Positions 53,816-63,746 are shown, counted from the first letter of the stretch. The stretch is DNA of 64,000 nt from Serratia sp. UGAL515B_01 (GCF_033095805.1 NZ_CP109901.1:124001-188000); one strand, 5' to 3'. Translations and numbers: made by a program. Notes: generated by a model from the sequence alone, not told the origin.

Positions 53816-55849
53816 TTATAAAATGCCAGCGCCAATAGGGAATAGTGGGTTAACCGAATCGTGTGGCATGTCTTCTTTCTGGCCTAGCACCGCTTGCCAA
53901 CTGGAAGGCAGTTCAAACGGCAGCTTCCCTTGAGCCTTGCTCTTGCCGGTGATCACGTCCAGCACGGCCTCATCGGAAGCTCCGAAGTTGGCCAGTAATA
54001 CATCGGTTTTATCCACGATGTTGGTCAGGATCGCCGGGCGATCAAGGTACACCGAAATGACCGTTGGAATGTTGAGAGCCTTCACCTGTTTGATCAGTTG
54101 ATAGTCTTCACTGCCACTGTAAGTACCGGCTTTCTTATCCAGCACGACGGTATTAGCATCGTCAAAGCCCAACTGGCCGAAGTTTATCGAGGAACCAAAT
54201 GGATAATGTGGATCGTTCTGGTGTGGTGTATCCACACGCAAGATGGCGATCTCGGCTTGTTCAGGCGTCTTGACCACTTCTAATCCGTAACGTGCCGCCA
54301 CGCTGGCATTGACGTTATGCAGGAATACCTTTTTACCACTCAGTGCCAGTGGCAACAGATCGTTGTTATTCTGCAGCAAGACTTGTGAGCGTCGCTGTGC
54401 ATCATCGCCTTTCTTCTGGAATTCACTGTTACCAACAATCTTCACCGCCCGGGTTTCATCTACGTACGGTTTTTCAAACAACCCCAGTTCAAACTTCTGC
54501 TGCAAAATTCTTTTCACCGAAGCATCGACGGTGGCGATTGGCAGTTGCTGCTGGTTGATGGCGGCGATCAAATCACTAGAGTCGGTGGTACCACCAAACT
54601 GATCGACACCGGCTTCTACCGCTTTGACTACACGCTCTTGACGAGTGAGGTTTTCAACTCCCCATGACATGCCGAACCTGGTGCTCATGGGGGAGACTCC
54701 GGCAGCGATATCGGCATCGCTGATACCGGTGATGCACTTACCTTCACAGCTCTCCAGAATGCCCCAGTCACTTAACACTACGCCAGTGAAGCGAAAACGA
54801 CCACGTAATATGCCGGTCAACACCTGCTTGTTAAAACCAAAGCCTACTTCTTCAATCTGTTGGCCCTTGTACCAAAGATTGATTGGCTTGCCGTAATAAG
54901 GCATTACCGAAGCAACGTTTGCCGCAAAGGCACCTTCAAAGGGGACCAGGTGGTATTCCAGATCCTCCCCTGGATATGCCTGTTCTTTACCGTAGATGTT
55001 ATGCGGATCCAACCCATTAAGCTGCGGCCCCCCACCTGCAAAGTGTTTTACCACGGCGATGACGCTGGTTTGCTGCAGCCCTTTATTACCGTGCTGGAAG
55101 CCTTCGATATAGGCCTGCACCAAGCGTTTGGCAAGCTGGTTATCTTCTCCGAAGGTACCGTTGATTCGCCCCCAACGAGGTTCGGTAGCCAGGTCTGCCT
55201 GTGGGGATAATGCCATTTGTATCCCCACAGCACGGTATTCCTGACGGGCGATATCTCCAAAGGTTTTAACCTGTGCGGCGTCACCGATAGCCGCCATACC
55301 TAGAGGTTCTGGCCATTGTGAAAAACTGCCAGCGGCAACGCTGGTGGCGTTAGGATCGTTGACGAAATGGTTACGAGGATCGCTACTGATAGTGATTGGA
55401 ATACCCAGGCGAGTTTTCTCTGCTATTTCTTGCAACATATTATTATCAGAGGAAATATGCTTTGGATCGCCAGCCATACGGGTAATAAAGGTATTAACAA
55501 AACGCTGATTAACCTCTTCTTCAATGGCACTGAAATCTACACGCCTTGATTTATTTAGTGCGATAGTACCGTGCATCATGGCTCCTGCTTTTTCTTCCAC
55601 GGTCATTCGTGAAGTCAGGTCACTGGCACGAGTAGCGCTATCAAGACGCCAATCTTCATAAGGTTCGAGCTGGCCATTTTTATTCAGATCCTTAAATTTA
55701 AGCGGGCCGATGGTAATTATTGGAACACTCCTGCTTTCTAATTCAGCTTGTGCACGTGATATAGGATAAGCATCATTGCTATCACACCCACTTGAGCCTA
55801 AGGCTAGTAATCCACTGAGTATAACTATCGTTTTACCGTTAGGTTTCAT
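53816..55849 (-). CDS. GH3-family beta-glycosidase, lipoprotein
   Basis: 677 residues. Signal peptide with probable lipobox GSSGC (Cys22) followed by Asp at +2, the inner-membrane retention signal in E. coli. Next comes an EF-hand-like loop DLNKNGQLEPYEDWR (54-68) seen in a GH3 subgroup, then the (beta/alpha)8 domain (EPRWGRINGTFGEDNQLAK, VVKHFAGGGPQLNG) with the probable nucleophile Asp in TGVVLSDWGILES, and the C-terminal alpha/beta sandwich. Probably cleaves beta-glucosides or related sugars at the periplasmic face. Substrate unknown. Sits between nrdD and treC, absent there in E. coli. Confidence 0.88.
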   Translation of the reverse strand: MKPNGKTIVILSGLLALGSSGCDSNDAYPISRAQAELESRSVPIITIGPLKFKDLNKNGQLEPYEDWRLDSATRASDLTSRMTVEEKAGAMMHGTIALNKSRRVDFSAIEEEVNQRFVNTFITRMAGDPKHISSDNNMLQEIAEKTRLGIPITISSDPRNHFVNDPNATSVAAGSFSQWPEPLGMAAIGDAAQVKTFGDIARQEYRAVGIQMALSPQADLATEPRWGRINGTFGEDNQLAKRLVQAYIEGFQHGNKGLQQTSVIAVVKHFAGGGPQLNGLDPHNIYGKEQAYPGEDLEYHLVPFEGAFAANVASVMPYYGKPINLWYKGQQIEEVGFGFNKQVLTGILRGRFRFTGVVLSDWGILESCEGKCITGISDADIAAGVSPMSTRFGMSWGVENLTRQERVVKAVEAGVDQFGGTTDSSDLIAAINQQQLPIATVDASVKRILQQKFELGLFEKPYVDETRAVKIVGNSEFQKKGDDAQRRSQVLLQNNNDLLPLALSGKKVFLHNVNASVAARYGLEVVKTPEQAEIAILRVDTPHQNDPHYPFGSSINFGQLGFDDANTVVLDKKAGTYSGSEDYQLIKQVKALNIPTVISVYLDRPAILTNIVDKTDVLLANFGASDEAVLDVITGKSKAQGKLPFELPSSWQAVLGQKEDMPHDSVNPLFPIGAGIL

Positions 55850-56423
55850 AATAAAAATCCGTATTATTAGAAGTGGTAAATATACCCATGATTAATTAAT
55901 TTCAGATGGTTAATATCACTGATAATTAAATTACAATAGGTGTGTTAAGTAGAGTGAATTATTTATTTTAGTTATTATTTTTAATTAAATTACTAACTCA
56001 GGCTTATTTTTAATGCGACTATTGCATGTTTTTTATAGCATGAAGTAAATGTGTTTATAATTTGGGATTATCTTCACACTTTAATTTTTTATGGTTATGG
56101 GAATATACCAAAAATAATTCGAGTTGCTTGTAGGCGGCAACTGAGCGAAGCCCCAGGAGCTTACTCAGGTAAGTGACTGGGGTGAACGAAGGTAGTCAAC
56201 ACCCAAGCAACTTGAAGTATGACGAGTATAGACTCTAAATAATTCGAGCCGCGTGAATGGGGGTTGTAATTGATGGCACAGCATAAATAGCTGCGCGTAA
56301 TAATGCTAAATGTGGTTTGCGGTGTCCCGAAGGGATGAGGCCCAAAGAAGTGGGCCTGGTTACTGAGCGCAGAGTCATGCGTGAGCTGCGCGGTTTTGGT
56401 GGGAAAATAAGGAATAGCGTTTG
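55850..56423. other. Gene-free stretch between treC and the GH3 gene
   Basis: 574 bp: an AT-rich section next to the GH3 start (its promoter side), a complete ERIC element (56104-56230), and a small 7-bp-stem hairpin AGGCCCA/TGGGCCT (56338-56357) that may end treC transcription. No gene is supported. Confidence 0.55.
56104..56230. repeat. ERIC element, complete
   Basis: 127 bp, the canonical ERIC length. It contains GCCCCAGGAGCTTACTC and AGGTAAGTGACTGGGGTGAACG, near-exact matches to the classical ERIC core, with inverted ends TATACCAAAAATAATTCGAG and ACTTGAAGTATGACGAGTATA. Best preserved copy in the window. Confidence 0.92.
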
Positions 56424-58088
56424 TCAGGGGTTATACAGCCACCATATTGCTTCAAATGGCCGCAGAGTAGAGGCTTGCGGTTGCTGAGCCACATCATCAT
56501 AGCTGCTCATTAAGGGGTGCCACAATTCGCAAGATTCAACGCCACAAGCATCCCATACCAGCGGTTCTCTGCTTAGGTTAGCCACGACAAGTAACCGTTG
56601 CCCGTTCCAACTACGTTGATAACACCATAACATCGGGTGGGCAGGAGCCAGATCCTGATAGTCACCGTGAGTCAGCAGCGGAAACTGTTTCCGTAGGGCT
56701 ATCAGATGCTGATAAGTGTAAAAGACCGAATTTCGGTCGGCCACTGCCGCTTTGGCATTAATTTGCCGATAATTTTCTGCACAATGGATCCACGGTGTGG
56801 CGGTGGTGAATCCAGCATTGGCTGTGGCGTCCCATTGCATTGGCGTGCGGCCGTTATCTCGCGATTTACTGGCCAGGATTGCCAATAGCTCTGCATCACT
56901 TTTGCCTTGTGCGTGCAACTCAGCGTACATATTCAGGCTTTCCACGTCGCGGTATTGATCGATATGACTAAAGCCTGGATTGGTCATGCCAATCTCTTCA
57001 CCTTGATAGATATAGGGGGTACCTTGCATACCATGTAGTACCATTGCCAGCATTTTGGCGGCGATAACGCGCAACTCACCTTCATCACCAAAACGAGAAA
57101 CGATGCGTGGTTGATCGTGATTACACCAGAACAACGCATTCCAGGCGTGGTTATGCATCCCTTGCTGCCAATGCTGGAAAATCTGCTTCAGCTCCACGAA
57201 ATCTGGTGCGGCTAATGTCCATTTCTGCCCGTTGGCATAGTCTACTTTCAGATGGTGGAAGTTGAAGGTCATCGACAACTCTTGGCCGCTTTGCGCCGCG
57301 TATTGTTGGCAGTGTTCCAATGACGTAGAGGACATTTCTCCTACTGTCATCAGGCCACGTGGCTGGAATATTTCGCGGCTCATTTCCTGCAAGAATTCAT
57401 GAATACGTGGGCCATCGGTATAGAAACGGCGACCATCACCCTCTGTGTCACAAGGAAAGTCTTGTTGCTTGGAAACCAGATTGATTACATCGAGACGCAA
57501 TCCGTCCACACCTTTATCTGCCCAGAATTGGCACACTTTCTTCAGTTCTTCGCGTACTGGTGGATATTCCCAGTTCAGGTCGGCCTGCTCGGTGGCAAAC
57601 AGATGCAAGTAGTATTGGCCGCTGTCTGCGTGCCATTGCCAGGCGCTGCCACCGAACTTGGAACGCCAATTGTTGGGGGGGGAATCGCCTTTCCCATCCC
57701 GCCAAATATAGCACTGACGCATTGGGCTACTGGGGTCTTGTGCGGCTTTAAACCAGGGGTGTTCGGTAGAGGTATGATTGAACACCATATCCATCACAAT
57801 ACGGATATTACGCTGATGGGCCTGTGCGACCAGATTTTCGAAGTCTGCCAGGGTGCCATATGATGGGTCGATGGCACAGTAGTCTGCCACGTCGTAGCCG
57901 TTATCTACCTGAGGCGAGACATAAACAGGCGTTAGCCAGACGGCGTCAACGCCCAGATCCTGCAAATAGTCCAAGCGTTGGATGACGCCAGCCAGATCGC
58001 CATAACCGTTGCCGGTGCTGTCCTGAAAGCTTTTGGGATAGATTTGGTAGATGACACCGTTTTGCCACCATGGAATCGCGCTACTCAT
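56424..58088 (-). CDS. treC: Trehalose-6-phosphate hydrolase
   Basis: GH13 enzyme splitting trehalose-6-phosphate into glucose and glucose-6-phosphate in the cytosol. 554 residues. Conserved regions: DMVFNHTS, GLRLDVINLV (nucleophile Asp), TVGEMSS (acid/base Glu), CNHDQPRIVSRF (transition-state Asp). Lies 47 bp downstream of treB in the treBC operon. Confidence 0.96.
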   Translation of the reverse strand: MSSAIPWWQNGVIYQIYPKSFQDSTGNGYGDLAGVIQRLDYLQDLGVDAVWLTPVYVSPQVDNGYDVADYCAIDPSYGTLADFENLVAQAHQRNIRIVMDMVFNHTSTEHPWFKAAQDPSSPMRQCYIWRDGKGDSPPNNWRSKFGGSAWQWHADSGQYYLHLFATEQADLNWEYPPVREELKKVCQFWADKGVDGLRLDVINLVSKQQDFPCDTEGDGRRFYTDGPRIHEFLQEMSREIFQPRGLMTVGEMSSTSLEHCQQYAAQSGQELSMTFNFHHLKVDYANGQKWTLAAPDFVELKQIFQHWQQGMHNHAWNALFWCNHDQPRIVSRFGDEGELRVIAAKMLAMVLHGMQGTPYIYQGEEIGMTNPGFSHIDQYRDVESLNMYAELHAQGKSDAELLAILASKSRDNGRTPMQWDATANAGFTTATPWIHCAENYRQINAKAAVADRNSVFYTYQHLIALRKQFPLLTHGDYQDLAPAHPMLWCYQRSWNGQRLLVVANLSREPLVWDACGVESCELWHPLMSSYDDVAQQPQASTLRPFEAIWWLYNP

Positions 58089-58135
58089 TATTGGTACCTT
58101 TTTTGTGACAGTGCCAAGTATTGGCCCCAGAGCAT

Positions 58136-59551
58136 TTAAACCGTTAATTCACCGCGGTTTGTTTTGCGCTTATAAACCATCATCGTCAGCAATAGCGGGA
58201 TCACTACTGCTACCAAGATCGCCAGTGAGTAGATTAACCAGAATTGTGGTTTGATTGACAGGATGCCTGGTAGGCCACCAACGCCAATACCGTTTGCCAT
58301 TACGCCGGTCAGCCCACAGATCAAGCCCGCGATGGCGGAGCCGATCATGGCGCACAGCATTGGGAAACGATATTTAAGGTTGATGCCGTACATGGCAGGT
58401 TCGGTTACGCCGAGGTAGGCGGAAATGGCGGCAGGAACGGAGATTTCCCGTTCATTCGCTTTACGACTGACAATAATGATCCCTAATACTGCTGAAGCCT
58501 GAGCGATGTTTGAAAGTGCGATCAACGGCCAGACCGGGGTGCCGCCCATGCTCTGGATCATCTGCATATCAATCGCCAGTGTGGTCTGATGCACGCCGGT
58601 GATAACTAACGGCGCATACAGGAAACCAAACAGTGCTGCGCCGATGGGGGCGAAACTGCCGGTCATGACCCATTTCACCGCCCAGGCAACACCGTCACCG
58701 ATCATACGACCAAACGGCCCGATCAGCGTGTGTGCCAGGAACACGGCCAATAGCAGGGAAATGACGGGGACGATAACCAGATACAAATAGTCCGGTACGA
58801 TCTTTTTCAGACGAGTTTCGATCCAGGCGAGTGCCATACCGGCCAGGATTGAGGGGATCACCTGTGCCTGGTAGCCCACCTTCTCAATGGTAAACCAGCC
58901 AAAATCCCATACCTCTGGTATTTGCTGGCCGAGCAGGTAGGAGTTCATTAGTTGTGGTGATACCAAGGTGATCCCCATCACGATGCCAAGCACTGGTGTA
59001 CCCCCCATCTTTTTTACCGTTGACCAGCAGATCGCGACGGGTAGGAACATAAAGATGGCTTCACCAAGTAACCACAGGAAGTCGTAAACGGTTTTCCAGG
59101 CGGGGTGCAGTTGTGCCAGCGTCTGGCCGTCAGACATCGGAATATCGCCGATCACGTTGCGGAAGCCCAGGATCAAACCACCGCTAATCAGTGCTGGCAA
59201 TAACGGGAAGAATATTTCGGCAAAGTGGGAAATACCGCGTTCGAACCAGGTCATATTCTGGCGAGCTGCGAGTTTGGCTTGCTCTTTATCGGCTTCGTTG
59301 ATACCGGTGGTAGCAATCAGTACCCGATAGTAATCACCCACATCGGTACCAATCACCACCTGAAACTGACCGGCGTTGGTGAAACAGCCTTTAACCATTC
59401 GCAGTGCTTCGATCTCTTGTGGTTTTGCCTTGGCAGGATCGTTAAGGACGAAGCGTAGGCGAGTAAGACAGTGGCTGACGGTGGCGATATTCTCGCGACC
59501 ACCTACCAGCGCAATCAGACGGTCAATGTCCTGCTGCTGAACTTTGCTCAT
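58136..59551 (-). CDS. treB: Trehalose-specific PTS enzyme IIBC
   Basis: Imports trehalose and phosphorylates it to trehalose-6-phosphate. 471 residues. EIIB domain with phosphorylated Cys28 (TVSHCLTRLRFVL), then the multi-span EIIC domain. No EIIA domain is fused, so phosphate comes from EIIA-Glc as in E. coli. AAGGAA precedes the ATG. Expressed from the TreR-controlled promoter upstream. Confidence 0.96.
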   Translation of the reverse strand: MSKVQQQDIDRLIALVGGRENIATVSHCLTRLRFVLNDPAKAKPQEIEALRMVKGCFTNAGQFQVVIGTDVGDYYRVLIATTGINEADKEQAKLAARQNMTWFERGISHFAEIFFPLLPALISGGLILGFRNVIGDIPMSDGQTLAQLHPAWKTVYDFLWLLGEAIFMFLPVAICWSTVKKMGGTPVLGIVMGITLVSPQLMNSYLLGQQIPEVWDFGWFTIEKVGYQAQVIPSILAGMALAWIETRLKKIVPDYLYLVIVPVISLLLAVFLAHTLIGPFGRMIGDGVAWAVKWVMTGSFAPIGAALFGFLYAPLVITGVHQTTLAIDMQMIQSMGGTPVWPLIALSNIAQASAVLGIIIVSRKANEREISVPAAISAYLGVTEPAMYGINLKYRFPMLCAMIGSAIAGLICGLTGVMANGIGVGGLPGILSIKPQFWLIYSLAILVAVVIPLLLTMMVYKRKTNRGELTV

Positions 59552-59626
59552 TATGGGTTCCTTGTTATCAGTGAAGCGCAGAGGTATTTATGTTTAAAGT
59601 TTAGCGAGTCATCTGTTTACATTAAA

Positions 59627-59640
59627 TGGGAACGTTCCCA
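59627..59640. promoter_or_regulatory. TreR operator upstream of treB
   Basis: Perfect 14-bp palindrome TGGGAACGTTCCCA, 76 bp upstream of the treB start and between treB and treR. LacI-family operators have this central-CG palindrome form, and TreR of E. coli recognises a closely similar sequence. Confidence 0.85.
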
Positions 59641-59686
59641 GCCTGGGTCGATGATCACAAAACGAACAATCAATAGCCTCACTTCA

Positions 59687-60634
59687 TCATGAGAGTTTGC
59701 TTGGGATAATGATCTGGCGCACGCTTTGCTCGCCGCTTAACTGGCTGAGTAACTGCTGTGCAGCCTGTTGCCCTGCACGACCGTAACCCAGTTCAACAGA
59801 GAATGTTTCAGGGAACAAAAAGTTGAACATTGGGGTGTTACCGATAGCACAAACCTGCAGCGACGTAGTGTGCTGTTGTTGAAGATATTTCATCGCACCG
59901 AGGGCGATAGTGTCTGAAGCGCATATCAGCGCGGTGGTATGTGGTTTGATCACGCTGGCGGCAAGTTGGAAACCACTTTGGTAGCTCAGTTCGCCTAGCG
60001 CGGCAACTGGCATGATATTCTGCTCGTGGCAGGTATCCAGATAGGCCTGATGACGACGCATCCCGGTGGTGGCATCCGCCTCCTGCACCCCCAGATAACT
60101 GATATGCGTATGCCCTTGCTGGCGCAGGCGTTGCATTAGCAATTTGACCGCACCCTCATCATCATAACAAACGGAAGAAATTCCAGGATAACCACGGGCG
60201 ACCACCACTATTCTTTCCTGCCACGGGGTGAGCATGGCGGCAGTCAGGCCGGTAAAGCCAAACAGGATCACGCCATCAACATCACGCTGTTGTAACATGT
60301 CGAGATGTTCCTGTACCAGCCGGGTTTCAAACTGACTTTCCATCACGATCGGATCAAAACCTTGTTGGTAAAGTAAGGGTAGCATGGTGCGTACAGCTTG
60401 GTTTTCCGAAGGGGAATCCAGACGTGAAACGATAATCGCTACCACTTTGTCACTGCGGCCACGCATAGCCCGTGCGGATTTTGACGGGATAAAACCCTGA
60501 TTGCGGATCACCGCCTCCACGCGTTCACGGGTTTGTGGGCTTACGCTGCCTTCGTTATTCATCACTCGCGATACGGTAGACTTGCCTACGCCGCTCAGGC
60601 GGGCGATATCCTTGATTGTCAGACGGTTTTGCAT
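59687..60634 (-). CDS. treR: Trehalose operon repressor TreR
   Basis: LacI/GalR-family repressor, induced in E. coli by trehalose-6-phosphate. 315 residues. N-terminal HTH LTIKDIARLSGVGKSTVSRV with hinge, periplasmic-binding-protein-like effector domain (GVILFGFTGL, TALICASDTIALGAMKYL). Upstream of treB on the same strand; the mgtA regulatory region begins at its start codon. Confidence 0.95.
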   Translation of the reverse strand: MQNRLTIKDIARLSGVGKSTVSRVMNNEGSVSPQTRERVEAVIRNQGFIPSKSARAMRGRSDKVVAIIVSRLDSPSENQAVRTMLPLLYQQGFDPIVMESQFETRLVQEHLDMLQQRDVDGVILFGFTGLTAAMLTPWQERIVVVARGYPGISSVCYDDEGAVKLLMQRLRQQGHTHISYLGVQEADATTGMRRHQAYLDTCHEQNIMPVAALGELSYQSGFQLAASVIKPHTTALICASDTIALGAMKYLQQQHTTSLQVCAIGNTPMFNFLFPETFSVELGYGRAGQQAAQQLLSQLSGEQSVRQIIIPSKLS

Positions 60635-60669
60635 GGTTTATTTTTCGTTTAGGTTAATGAGCTTAAACT
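60635..60669 (+). promoter_or_regulatory. PhoP box and mgtA promoter (candidate)
   Basis: GGTTTA (60635-60640), five bases, CGTTTA (60646-60651): the (T/G)GTTTA direct repeat of a PhoP box, in the mgtA direction. TAAACT at 60664-60669, 12 bp further, is a plausible -10. Transcription would start near 60676, leaving a leader of about 360 nt. Confidence 0.7.
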
Positions 60670-61037
60670 TACAAATCACACTTGCCACAATAGCGTAATT
60701 GACCGCGTGGGTCTTTGTGCAAAGTAAGCGACGTGGTACAAAACGAAATAGCCACTACTGCTGCCCCACATTTTCTTGACCGGAGGTTAATACCTTTAAT
60801 GGATCCAGATCCTGACCCCGATAATTTTCATTCGGTATTCCGGTAAAACCTCTCCGCCTGGCGTTGCTGTTTTACCGGCTAAATATACGGTAGACAGCGG
60901 CGCATGTTCGCCCTGTTTTGATCGAAAATAAAAGGACCCAGCGAGGCTGATGATTTTGCGTGTGTCTGAAATCGCCCCTGCTTGTTGGTCCGCCGTTCCC
61001 CCATAACTACAAGGTATTGGGTGACAAGGTGTGAATA
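60670..61037 (+). promoter_or_regulatory. mgtA regulatory leader
   Basis: Long untranslated leader holding mgtL (60799-60846), a 10-bp hairpin CCGGTAAAAC / GTTTTACCGG (60840-60849 with 60869-60878) whose left arm includes the mgtL stop codon, and further GC-rich pairings up to mgtA. In E. coli and Salmonella the mgtA leader senses Mg2+ and mgtL translation to decide Rho-dependent termination. The same logic is inferred here. Confidence 0.7.
60799..60846 (+). CDS. mgtL: MgtL-like leader peptide
   Basis: 15-codon ORF encoding MDPDPDPDNFHSVFR, preceded by GGAGG (12 bp before the ATG), in the mgtA leader. E. coli MgtL starts with an acidic/proline run (EPDP) that destabilises the translating ribosome when Mg2+ is low; here the run is longer and purely Asp-Pro. 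Position, size and composition all fit MgtL. Too short for homology statistics. Confidence 0.75.
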   Translation: MDPDPDPDNFHSVFR

Positions 61038-63746
61038 ATGAAACTAAAAAACATTCCCCGCCATTTGCTTGGGTTGCTCAGCCGCAATTTGCCACGTCGT
61101 TTGGTTCGGCGTGATGCTCTGTCGGAAAACTTCAGCGGCGTGGCGCATGAACTGCCAGCGGGTTTGGCAAAGCAACGGTTGGAATGCGCCGCTGCCAGTT
61201 CGACGCAACTCTATGAACGTTTTGGCAGCTACCCGGAAGGGATCACTGAGCATGAAGCAGAAAGCGTACGTCGCCAGTTTGGCGCGAATGTTATTGAAAA
61301 CCAGCAGGTTGAAACCTGGTGGCGTCATCTGTGGCACTGCTATCGTAATCCGTTCAATTTGTTGCTGACGGTATTGGGGATCATTTCCTATGCCACTGAA
61401 GATCTGACCGGTGCGCTGGTGATTGCGCTGATGGTGTTGATCTCGACGTTATTGCATTTCATTCAGGAGGCGCGCTCCAACAAGGCTGCTGATGCGTTAA
61501 AAGCGATGGTCAGTAATACCGCGACGGTGATCCGCAGCGATGCGTTGACCGGCAAAAGTGAACACATCGAACTTCCTATCTCCCAATTGGTACTAGGTGA
61601 TGTGATTAAACTGGCCGCAGGGGACATGATCCCGGCGGATTTACGCCTGCTTTCAGCCAAAGATCTGTTTATCAGCCAGGCAGCATTGACCGGTGAATCA
61701 CTACCGGTAGAAAAGGTGGCTCAGCTACAAAGCCAGATAAACGATCCGCTAGCGTGTCAGAATCTTTGCTTTATGGGCACTAACGTGGTCAGTGGCACCG
61801 CACTGGCAATGGTGATTGGTACCGGTAGCGAAACCTATTTTGGCCAGCTTGCCCTACGGGTCACCAGTCAGGATGAACAACCGAATGCCTTCCAGAGGGG
61901 GATCAGTAAAGTCAGTTGGTTGCTGATCCGCTTCATGCTGGTGATGACGCCAATTGTGTTGTTGATCAATGGCTATACCAAGGGCGACTGGTGGGAGGCA
62001 GCCCTGTTTGCGCTTTCGGTTGCCGTTGGGTTGACGCCGGAAATGTTGCCGATGATTGTGACTTCAACGCTGGCGAAGGGGGCGGTCAAACTTTCGCGTC
62101 AGAAAGTGATAGTCAAGCGTCTGGATGCGATCCAGAATTTCGGCGCGATGGACATTCTGTGTACTGATAAAACCGGCACCCTGACTCAGGATAAGATCGT
62201 ACTAGAACGCCATACCGATGTGTTTGGTGCCAATAGTGAGCGCGTGCTGCGCTATGCTTGGCTGAATAGCTTCTACCAAACCGGACTGAAAAATCTGCTG
62301 GACGTGGCGGTGCTTAATTGTGCCGACGAAAGCAGGCAACCGGGTGCACTTGAGCATTACCAGAAAGTGGATGAGATCCCGTTCGATTTTGAACGCCGCC
62401 GTATGTCGGTGGTCGTGGCGAAAGATGCGGAATATCACAAGCTGATCTGCAAAGGGGCGCTGGAGGAAATGTTGGGGATCTGTAGCCATGTGAGGCAGGA
62501 AGAGCAAGTGATCCCGATAAGCGAGGTTCTGCTTACGCGTATTCGCCGCATTACCGACGATCTCAACCAGCAAGGATTACGCGTGGTGGCGGTGGCCAGT
62601 AAAATTCTGCCAGCGCAAGTCCATGATTATGGTGTGGTGGATGAATCTGATCTGATCCTTGAAGGGTATATTGCTTTCCTCGATCCTCCCAAAGAGAGCA
62701 CTGCTCCGGCATTGGCCGCGTTGAAACACAATGGCGTGACCGTCAAAATCCTCACCGGTGACAACGATTTGGTGGCGGCCAAGGTCTGTAAGGATGTGGG
62801 ATTGGCGGCCGACTCTGTGCTACTCGGTAGCGAGATCGAACGGATGGATGACATCGTGTTGGCGCAGAAGGCGGCACGCACGACAGTATTTGCCAAGCTA
62901 ACGCCGTTGCACAAAGAGCGTATCGTCCAGGTGCTACGCAAACAGGGCCACGTGGTAGGATTTATGGGGGACGGAATTAACGATGCCCCGGCGCTGCGTG
63001 CGGCGGACATTGGTATTTCGGTCGATTCAGCTGTGGATATAGCCAAAGAAGCTGCAGATATCATTTTGTTGGAAAAAAGCCTTATGGTACTGGAACAGGG
63101 GGTGATTGAAGGCCGTCGTACCTTTGCCAATATGCTTAAATACATCAAGATGACGGCCAGTTCCAACTTCGGCAACGTATTCAGTGTGTTGATTGCCAGT
63201 GCTTTTTTACCTTTCCTGCCGATGCTGCCATTGCATCTGTTGATCCAGAATCTGATGTACGATATTTCACAAATCGCTATCCCATTCGACAACGTCGATG
63301 ACGATCAGATCGCTAAGCCACAGCGCTGGAACTCCGGTGATTTAGGACGTTTTATGGTGTTTTTCGGGCCGATCAGTTCCATCTTTGATGTATTGACCTT
63401 CTGCCTGATGTGGTATGTGTTTAAGGCTAACACACCGGAAATGCAGACGCTGTTCCAGTCTGGCTGGTTTGTTGAAGGGTTGCTGTCGCAGACGCTGATC
63501 GTCCATATGATCCGCACGCGTAAAATCCCCTTTATCCAGAGCAGCCCCTCTTGGCCGCTGTGCATCATGACGCTGGCAGTGATCGCTACCGGGATCGGCC
63601 TAACCTTCTCGCCGCTGGCCGGGTTTCTGCAGTTGCAGGCGTTACCGCTTGGCTATTTCCCATGGCTGGTGGTGATCCTGGTGGGTTATATGGTACTGAC
63701 CCAGTGCGTAAAAGGCTGGTTTGTGCGCCGTTACGGCTGGCAATAA
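61038..63746 (+). CDS. mgtA: Mg2+-importing P-type ATPase MgtA
   Basis: 902 residues, P3B-type ATPase bringing Mg2+ into the cytosol under magnesium starvation. Actuator motif TGESLPVEK, phosphorylation loop with Asp377 (CTDKTGTLTQD), nucleotide-binding KGALEEML, hinge GDGINDAPALR, about ten membrane spans with the VGLTPEMLPM segment in M4 and six spans after the hinge. The Arg/Leu-rich N-terminus (HLLGLLSRNLPRRLVRRD) is like the family's lipid-contacting amphipathic segment. Controlled by the PhoP-box promoter and leader upstream. Confidence 0.96.
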   Translation: MKLKNIPRHLLGLLSRNLPRRLVRRDALSENFSGVAHELPAGLAKQRLECAAASSTQLYERFGSYPEGITEHEAESVRRQFGANVIENQQVETWWRHLWHCYRNPFNLLLTVLGIISYATEDLTGALVIALMVLISTLLHFIQEARSNKAADALKAMVSNTATVIRSDALTGKSEHIELPISQLVLGDVIKLAAGDMIPADLRLLSAKDLFISQAALTGESLPVEKVAQLQSQINDPLACQNLCFMGTNVVSGTALAMVIGTGSETYFGQLALRVTSQDEQPNAFQRGISKVSWLLIRFMLVMTPIVLLINGYTKGDWWEAALFALSVAVGLTPEMLPMIVTSTLAKGAVKLSRQKVIVKRLDAIQNFGAMDILCTDKTGTLTQDKIVLERHTDVFGANSERVLRYAWLNSFYQTGLKNLLDVAVLNCADESRQPGALEHYQKVDEIPFDFERRRMSVVVAKDAEYHKLICKGALEEMLGICSHVRQEEQVIPISEVLLTRIRRITDDLNQQGLRVVAVASKILPAQVHDYGVVDESDLILEGYIAFLDPPKESTAPALAALKHNGVTVKILTGDNDLVAAKVCKDVGLAADSVLLGSEIERMDDIVLAQKAARTTVFAKLTPLHKERIVQVLRKQGHVVGFMGDGINDAPALRAADIGISVDSAVDIAKEAADIILLEKSLMVLEQGVIEGRRTFANMLKYIKMTASSNFGNVFSVLIASAFLPFLPMLPLHLLIQNLMYDISQIAIPFDNVDDDQIAKPQRWNSGDLGRFMVFFGPISSIFDVLTFCLMWYVFKANTPEMQTLFQSGWFVEGLLSQTLIVHMIRTRKIPFIQSSPSWPLCIMTLAVIATGIGLTFSPLAGFLQLQALPLGYFPWLVVILVGYMVLTQCVKGWFVRRYGWQ

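Noticed and set aside
59650..59675. CRP site upstream of treB
   Set aside because: A TGTGATCA half-site is present on the minus strand, but the second half (expected TCACA) is not recognisable.
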